A stretch of 64,000 nt of DNA. Source: Marinobacter sp. AC-23 (lineage in GTDB: Bacteria > Pseudomonadota > Gammaproteobacteria > Pseudomonadales > Oleiphilaceae). Below the pieces are notes generated by a model. That model saw nothing but the letters and a program-made list of their open reading frames with translations, was not told the origin of the DNA and ran no database searches. The stretch spans positions 350,610-414,609 of the forward strand of contig NZ_MBPP01000001.1 in assembly GCF_001858325.1 (NCBI RefSeq), given 5' to 3'. Positions within the stretch are counted from its first letter, which is position 1. The number at the start of each line of letters is the position of its first letter. The translations under genes and the position numbers were made by a program. This document shows, piece by piece, positions 60,023-64,000 of the stretch.

Positions 60023-61636
60023 TCATTGAGACAGAGAATCCCGAAGGATATTTTTGCGGATTTTTCCTGTAGCAGTTTTGGGTAACTCACCAAACACCAC
60101 CTTCCGCGGTGCCTTGAAGTGAGGCATGAGCTCCCTGCAAAATTTTATAATCTCTTCGGGCGCTATCGCTTTGCTGTCTTCGATCAAACTGACAAAGGCA
60201 CAGGGCACCTCGCCCCACTTTTCATCAGCCATTGCCACCACTGCCGCCTCGGAGACCTGAGGGTGCCGGTAAAGCACTTCCTCCACCTCAAGGCTGGAGA
60301 TGTTCTCGCCACCGGAAATGATCACATCCTTGGCTCGATCCCGGATCTCGACATAGTGATCAGGGTGCATAACCGCCAAATCGCCTGTGTGAAACCAGCC
60401 ATGGCTGAAAGCGTTGGCCGTCTCTTCGGGATTTTTCAGGTAGCCTTTCATCACCGTGTTTCCCCGAATACAAATCTCTCCCAGGGTTTTTCCATCTGCA
60501 GGCACGGGTTCAGCATTCACAACATCAAGAACCACAACCTCGTCCAGACCGTGTGTGGAAACGCCCTGGCGGGACATCTTCAATGCCCGTTGTTCCAGCG
60601 GAAGGGCCTGCCATTCGGGTTGAGGTACACACAACGCGGACGGGCCAAATGTTTCGGTCAAACCGTAAAGATGAGTAATTTGAAAACCGATCTCTTCGGC
60701 TTTTCGAATCACACTGCTGGGGGGCGCGGCACCCCCTAAAGCGAATTGCGTTGGCCGCGACAACGTTAGCCCCTCCCGACCGAGCTCCTGCAACAACATA
60801 TTCATAACAACCGGCGCCCCACACATATGCGTTACCCCGTGCGTCTCGATAGCGCGGTAAACTGCCATCGGATCCACCTCTCTGAGGCAGACATGGGTTC
60901 CACCCACGGCCGTAATTGCCCAGGTATAGGCCCAACCGTTGCAATGGAACATTGGAAGCGCCCACAGGTAGACCGTTTCAGGCGTCATCTCAAACACCAT
61001 GGAATTGGTCATTGCTGCCAGAAAAGCGCCGCGATGGTGGTAGACCACGCCTTTTGGGTTACCCGTTGTGCCCGACGTATAGTTCAATGAAATAGCGTCC
61101 CACTCGTCATCTGGACGCTGCCAACTGGCCTTTGCATCACCCTCCATCAAAAGGCTTTCATAGTCCTGCTGCGCCAAACCATCGCTTACGCCGGCTTTGC
61201 TTTCGATAGAAATCAGAAGCGGCTGCACCTCCAAATCAGCGACTGCCGCGCGCACCACGTTCTCCCAGGCGGTGTCATAAAACAGCACTCGGGCTTCACC
61301 ATGGCCCAAAATGAAAGCGAGCGTTGCGGCATCCAGCCGAATGTTTATCGTGTTGATCACAGCACCGGCCATCGGCACCGAGTAATGAGACTCGAGCATC
61401 TCGTAGCTATTGGGGCTTAATATCGCAACGGTATCACCGGCGTTTATCCCTCGACGCTTCAACGCATCGCCCATCTGGCAGCAGCGTTGGTATAGCTCAC
61501 CATAAGAAAGCACTAGATCAGCATCGATAACGGCATCTTTATCCGGATACACCTTTGCCGAACGCTGTAGCAAACTAAGTGGCGTCAACGCTGAAAAGTT
61601 GGCTGTTGTTTTGTTTAATGCTTTGTAGTTATTCAT
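60023..61636 (-). CDS. Acyl-CoA synthetase (LvaE-like)
   Basis: An intact ANL ligase of 537 residues. Motifs are SLNYTSGTTGNPKGVVYHHRG (P-loop), LYGLTETFGPSALC (A5), WFHTGDLAVMHPDHYVEIRD (A7), DVIISGGENISSLEVEEVLY (A8) and PKTATGKIRKNILR (A10 Lys). It lies three bases after the DUF6285 gene. Its place beside LvaA-, LvaB- and LvaC-like genes suggests it activates a short or medium acid to CoA, as LvaE does for levulinate in Pseudomonas putida. Substrate is inferred from context only. Confidence 0.88.
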   Translation of the reverse strand: MNNYKALNKTTANFSALTPLSLLQRSAKVYPDKDAVIDADLVLSYGELYQRCCQMGDALKRRGINAGDTVAILSPNSYEMLESHYSVPMAGAVINTINIRLDAATLAFILGHGEARVLFYDTAWENVVRAAVADLEVQPLLISIESKAGVSDGLAQQDYESLLMEGDAKASWQRPDDEWDAISLNYTSGTTGNPKGVVYHHRGAFLAAMTNSMVFEMTPETVYLWALPMFHCNGWAYTWAITAVGGTHVCLREVDPMAVYRAIETHGVTHMCGAPVVMNMLLQELGREGLTLSRPTQFALGGAAPPSSVIRKAEEIGFQITHLYGLTETFGPSALCVPQPEWQALPLEQRALKMSRQGVSTHGLDEVVVLDVVNAEPVPADGKTLGEICIRGNTVMKGYLKNPEETANAFSHGWFHTGDLAVMHPDHYVEIRDRAKDVIISGGENISSLEVEEVLYRHPQVSEAAVVAMADEKWGEVPCAFVSLIEDSKAIAPEEIIKFCRELMPHFKAPRKVVFGELPKTATGKIRKNILRDSLSQ

Positions 61637-61639
61637 GCT

Positions 61640-62005
61640 TCACCGTTTCAGGTAGCCTGGGCTGTTTATTCCCAAACGAGCCTCCGTTAAAGTTCGGAGT
61701 ACTTTTCGCAAGGCCACACTTCCACCCTCTAGCTGACGCTCACGAACCGCATCGGCGAGAGAGGACTCGCATTCAACGTTATGCCCAGGAAGCCCGTGCG
61801 TCTCCAACAACGAAAGGACCGCTCGATCGGCTTCTTCTGCTTTATTTTGCGCATTGAATTCAAGCTCGCGGATAGCCATACCCATAGCGTTGGCTATCAT
61901 CAGTGCTTCGTATTTGCGCTCCCCGGTAAGCTCTGGAGCCAGCGACTCCAATAACACCCGGCGAGCTTCCGTCAATAGGTCATGGGCTTCCGGTTGATTG
62001 ATCAC
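61640..62005 (-). CDS. DUF6285 small protein (LvaB-like)
   Basis: 121 residues, all-alpha: LTEARRVLLESLAPELTGERKYEALMIANAM, then AIRELEFNAQ. This matches the DUF6285 pattern. In P. putida LvaB is a small protein that binds the kinase LvaA and is needed for it to phosphorylate 4-hydroxyacyl-CoA. The gene overlaps the kinase gene by four bases and precedes the ligase by three, so all are coupled. The pairing with an APH-type kinase is the strongest support. Confidence 0.75.
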   Translation of the reverse strand: MINQPEAHDLLTEARRVLLESLAPELTGERKYEALMIANAMGMAIRELEFNAQNKAEEADRAVLSLLETHGLPGHNVECESSLADAVRERQLEGGSVALRKVLRTLTEARLGINSPGYLKR

Positions 62006-63027
62006 TGGCCGTCCTCCAAGTCCTGAATCTGGGTCAACAAATCAAATTCCATCTGCGCGACCATTCGGCCAGTCAGCGCCAGCTCTAATGAACGTTGTTC
62101 GCCAGACATGTGTCGGCGCGCCTGTTGCAGCGCAATCGTCGCCCAACGCACAAGCGCCATGACCTCCCAATAACTGACAGCTGTTGGATCAATCTCAATG
62201 CCACCCGCTTCGCGATAGCCGTCGAGAAAATCCTGTTTCTCACCTACCCCACCCGCTTCCCGCTCATTTGCGCCAAACCGCCAACTACGGCTGCAAAACC
62301 AACCGAGATCCTCCGCAGGATCGCTCCAGGCGGCGAACTCCCAATCCAGAACGGCCGTCAAGGTTTCACCAGCCATCATGTAATTCCCGGTTCGAAAATC
62401 GCAGTGGCACAGCACAGTAGGCCCTGGTTCGGGACTGTTATCTTCCAGCCAGTTCAGCGCCCATTCCAGAACCGGGTGAGGTTCTCCAATTTCTCGAAGG
62501 TGGCGCCGATAAATAGCCACCCGGCTCAGTGCAGCATTCTCTGGATCGGGTAACGCCAGGAAATCCAACGATTGCACCGGCGGTCGCACGTTGTGCAACC
62601 TGGCCAGTTCAGCGCCTAGCCGTCGCACAATAGTGCGGCGCTGCTCTTCAGTCAGATCTGACTTGACCAATTTGCGGGGGGATGCGCTCCCTTCAGCCCA
62701 AGTCATGACGTAAAACATCTGCCCACTGACCTCGAGATTTTCGCAAAGCCAAAGAGGCTCCGGAACGGTAACGCCCGCCTCAAACGCGGCTTGCAACACT
62801 CGGAACTCTTCCGGCCGGGACAGGCTTTCTGCGACGCCTGAGGGGGCATCCTGTCGCACAACAAAATGCTGAGTACCTGCCCGCTCCCCACCCTCAATTT
62901 CCAGGGTCAATCCGAAGTTGTCTTGAATGGCCCCTCCGGAGAGTTTTTCAAACGTAATCACTTTGGCGCTTCGCGCGCCGGTTTGTTGCACGACAAACCA
63001 GCTGAAGGCCTCCGCAAACTCAGACAT
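62002..63027 (-). CDS. APH-type phosphotransferase (LvaA/ACAD10-11-like)
   Basis: 341 residues with an aminoglycoside-phosphotransferase fold: FEKLSGGAIQDNFGLTLEIE (nucleotide loop), catalytic VLCHCDFRTGNYMMAG (HxDxxxxN) and metal motif LTAVLDWEFAAWSDPAEDLGW. This pattern is that of the kinase domain of ACAD10/11 and of LvaA, which phosphorylate the 4-hydroxyl of 4-hydroxyacyl-CoA. The ATG at 63027 is chosen because an earlier start at 63045 falls inside the dehydrogenase gene. It overlaps the DUF6285 gene by four bases. An antibiotic-resistance role is unlikely in this setting. Confidence 0.82.
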   Translation of the reverse strand: MSEFAEAFSWFVVQQTGARSAKVITFEKLSGGAIQDNFGLTLEIEGGERAGTQHFVVRQDAPSGVAESLSRPEEFRVLQAAFEAGVTVPEPLWLCENLEVSGQMFYVMTWAEGSASPRKLVKSDLTEEQRRTIVRRLGAELARLHNVRPPVQSLDFLALPDPENAALSRVAIYRRHLREIGEPHPVLEWALNWLEDNSPEPGPTVLCHCDFRTGNYMMAGETLTAVLDWEFAAWSDPAEDLGWFCSRSWRFGANEREAGGVGEKQDFLDGYREAGGIEIDPTAVSYWEVMALVRWATIALQQARRHMSGEQRSLELALTGRMVAQMEFDLLTQIQDLEDGQ

Positions 63028-63032
63028 CAGGC

Positions 63033-64000
63033 TTATACCCCCCAACGCCAGAAGTCGGCGCGCTCAGCCAACAGTGTTTTTGAGAACACCATCTTATGAA
63101 TCTCCGAGGCACCATCGACCAACCGCGCTTGGCGCGCATATCGGTAAATCCACTCCAGTGGCGTGTCCTTGGAATAACCTCTCGCACCGCACAATTGAAT
63201 GGCAGTATCTACCGCCTTGTGCAAGGTATCGGCCACCGCCACTTTGGCCATAGAGACTTCTTTTCTCGCAAAATCACCTTGGTCCAGCTTCCAGGCTGCA
63301 TGCATAGTGAGTAGACGACCCACCTGGATATCCATCGCCGCTTCACCCAAAAGCCACTGCACGCCTTCACGCTGAGCCAACGTCTGACCAAAGGACTCTC
63401 GCGTATTGACGTATTCGGTTGCGATTTCCAGGGAGCGACGCGCCAAGCCAAGCCAGCGCATACAGTGAGTCAGGCGCGCGGTACCAAGACGAATTTGGGT
63501 GACCTTCAGGCCATCGCCAACCTCCATTAAACGGTTTTCGTCGGGAATCTCTAAACCATCGAAACGAATTTCGCAGTGCCCGCCGTGCTCTTCCGGGCCC
63601 ATGATCGGAATGCGCCGAACAATTTCCCAGCCCGGATCATCTTTATGGAACAGAAAGGCCGTTAAACCCTTCCTGGTATCATCTGAGGTTCTGGCAATTA
63701 AGATAAAGTGAGCGGCGGCTGCAGCGCCCGTAATAAAGTGCTTGTGTCCGTGAACAACCCACTTGTCCCCCACACGTTTCGCGCTCGTCTGCATCATGCC
63801 GGGGTCCGATCCGCAGCCGGGAGGTGGCTCCGTCATAACGAAGGCAGATCGTACCTGTCCTTCCACAATGGGTTTTAGCCACCGCGCCTTCTGCGCTTCA
63901 GTGGCCACCTTCGCCAATATCATCATGTTGCCATCATCGGGCGCTGCAGAATTGAAAACCACTGGGCCAAAGATCGAGCGGTTCATTTCTTCGTAACAGG
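63033..64000 (-). CDS. Acyl-CoA dehydrogenase (LvaC/ACAD11-like), partial
   Basis: The C-terminal 320 or so residues of an ACAD. Visible marks: FVMTEPPPGCGSDPGMMQTSAKRVGDKW (FAD-site region), GTARLTHCMRWLGLARRSLEIA, REGVQWLLGEAAMDIQVGR, and QLCGARGYSKDTPLEWIYRYAR with LVDGASEIHKMVFSK. The frame remains open to the right edge. Together with the kinase next to it, it forms the separated equivalent of the human ACAD10/11 fusion. LvaC acts on phosphorylated 4-hydroxyacyl-CoA to give the 3-hydroxy or enoyl product. It stops five bases before the kinase start. Confidence 0.85.
   Translation of the reverse strand, partial: CYEEMNRSIFGPVVFNSAAPDDGNMMILAKVATEAQKARWLKPIVEGQVRSAFVMTEPPPGCGSDPGMMQTSAKRVGDKWVVHGHKHFITGAAAAAHFILIARTSDDTRKGLTAFLFHKDDPGWEIVRRIPIMGPEEHGGHCEIRFDGLEIPDENRLMEVGDGLKVTQIRLGTARLTHCMRWLGLARRSLEIATEYVNTRESFGQTLAQREGVQWLLGEAAMDIQVGRLLTMHAAWKLDQGDFARKEVSMAKVAVADTLHKAVDTAIQLCGARGYSKDTPLEWIYRYARQARLVDGASEIHKMVFSKTLLAERADFWRWGV

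Noticed and set aside
62002..63027. Aminoglycoside resistance kinase
   Set aside because: The fold matches, but the neighbours (DUF6285 protein, acyl-CoA dehydrogenase, CoA ligase) point to an LvaA/ACAD10-type metabolic kinase.
1..64000. CRISPR arrays, tRNA or rRNA genes, insertion sequences, integrases
   Set aside because: No regularly spaced repeats, no clover-leaf candidates in the gaps, and no transposase or integrase motifs were seen in any frame.

Overview
The window looks like a chromosomal stretch of a marine gammaproteobacterium, most likely Marinobacter or a close relative. This is judged from an xcp-style type II secretion locus, a homogentisate operon, TRAP and Liv transporters and an aerobactin locus, not from any database search. 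No rRNA, tRNA, CRISPR array, insertion sequence or prophage was seen.

Layout: (1) 1-5245, type II secretion genes gspE-F-G-H-I-J on the minus strand, running off the left edge, with gspC divergent. (2) 5374-10177, an AGPS-like FAD oxidase, a GlpD-like dehydrogenase and an FGGY kinase in one operon. (3) 10228-15362, a DUF4139 envelope protein, a secreted M28 aminopeptidase, an EEP-family membrane protein and a HiPIP, with two clear terminators. (4) 15466-21187, MipA/OmpV, membrane-fusion protein and RND pump, with a divergent AcrR-type repressor and a matching operator. (5) 21200-23317, a LysR regulator and small unassigned proteins. (6) 23500-37411, an iron locus: MFS exporter, aerobactin synthesis (iucABCD), TonB receptor (iutA), FhuD/FhuB/FhuC-like importer and a FhuF-like reductase, with Fur-box-like sites. 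(7) 37518-39651, HlyD plus DUF2955 transport pair. (8) 39958-45148, a self-sufficient CYP116B-type P450 and a TRAP transporter. (9) 45175-49557, homogentisate catabolism (maiA, hppD, hmgA, fahA). (10) 49740-53051, an unknown membrane-anchored protein, an acyl-CoA synthetase and a gutted CaiB-type CoA-transferase. (11) 53075-64000, a minus-strand catabolic cluster: acyl-CoA dehydrogenase, APH-type kinase, DUF6285 protein, CoA ligase, a Liv-type ABC importer, a TetR regulator and a semialdehyde dehydrogenase. The first four resemble the lvaCABE genes for 4-hydroxyacyl-CoA catabolism.

The most important caveat is that 19 conserved genes are broken by about 27 frameshifts. Every one I traced is a missing single base. 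Restoring one base at each gives full-length family proteins, lengths divisible by three, and exact overlaps with neighbouring starts. I therefore annotate these as one gene each and regard most breaks as probable sequence errors. The CaiB remnant is different, because it lacks most of its middle.

The logic of the region is nutrient capture and oxidation of organic acids and aromatics: a secreted peptidase, siderophore-based iron supply for heme and Fe-S enzymes, TRAP and Liv uptake of acids, and CoA-based degradation, together with efflux.
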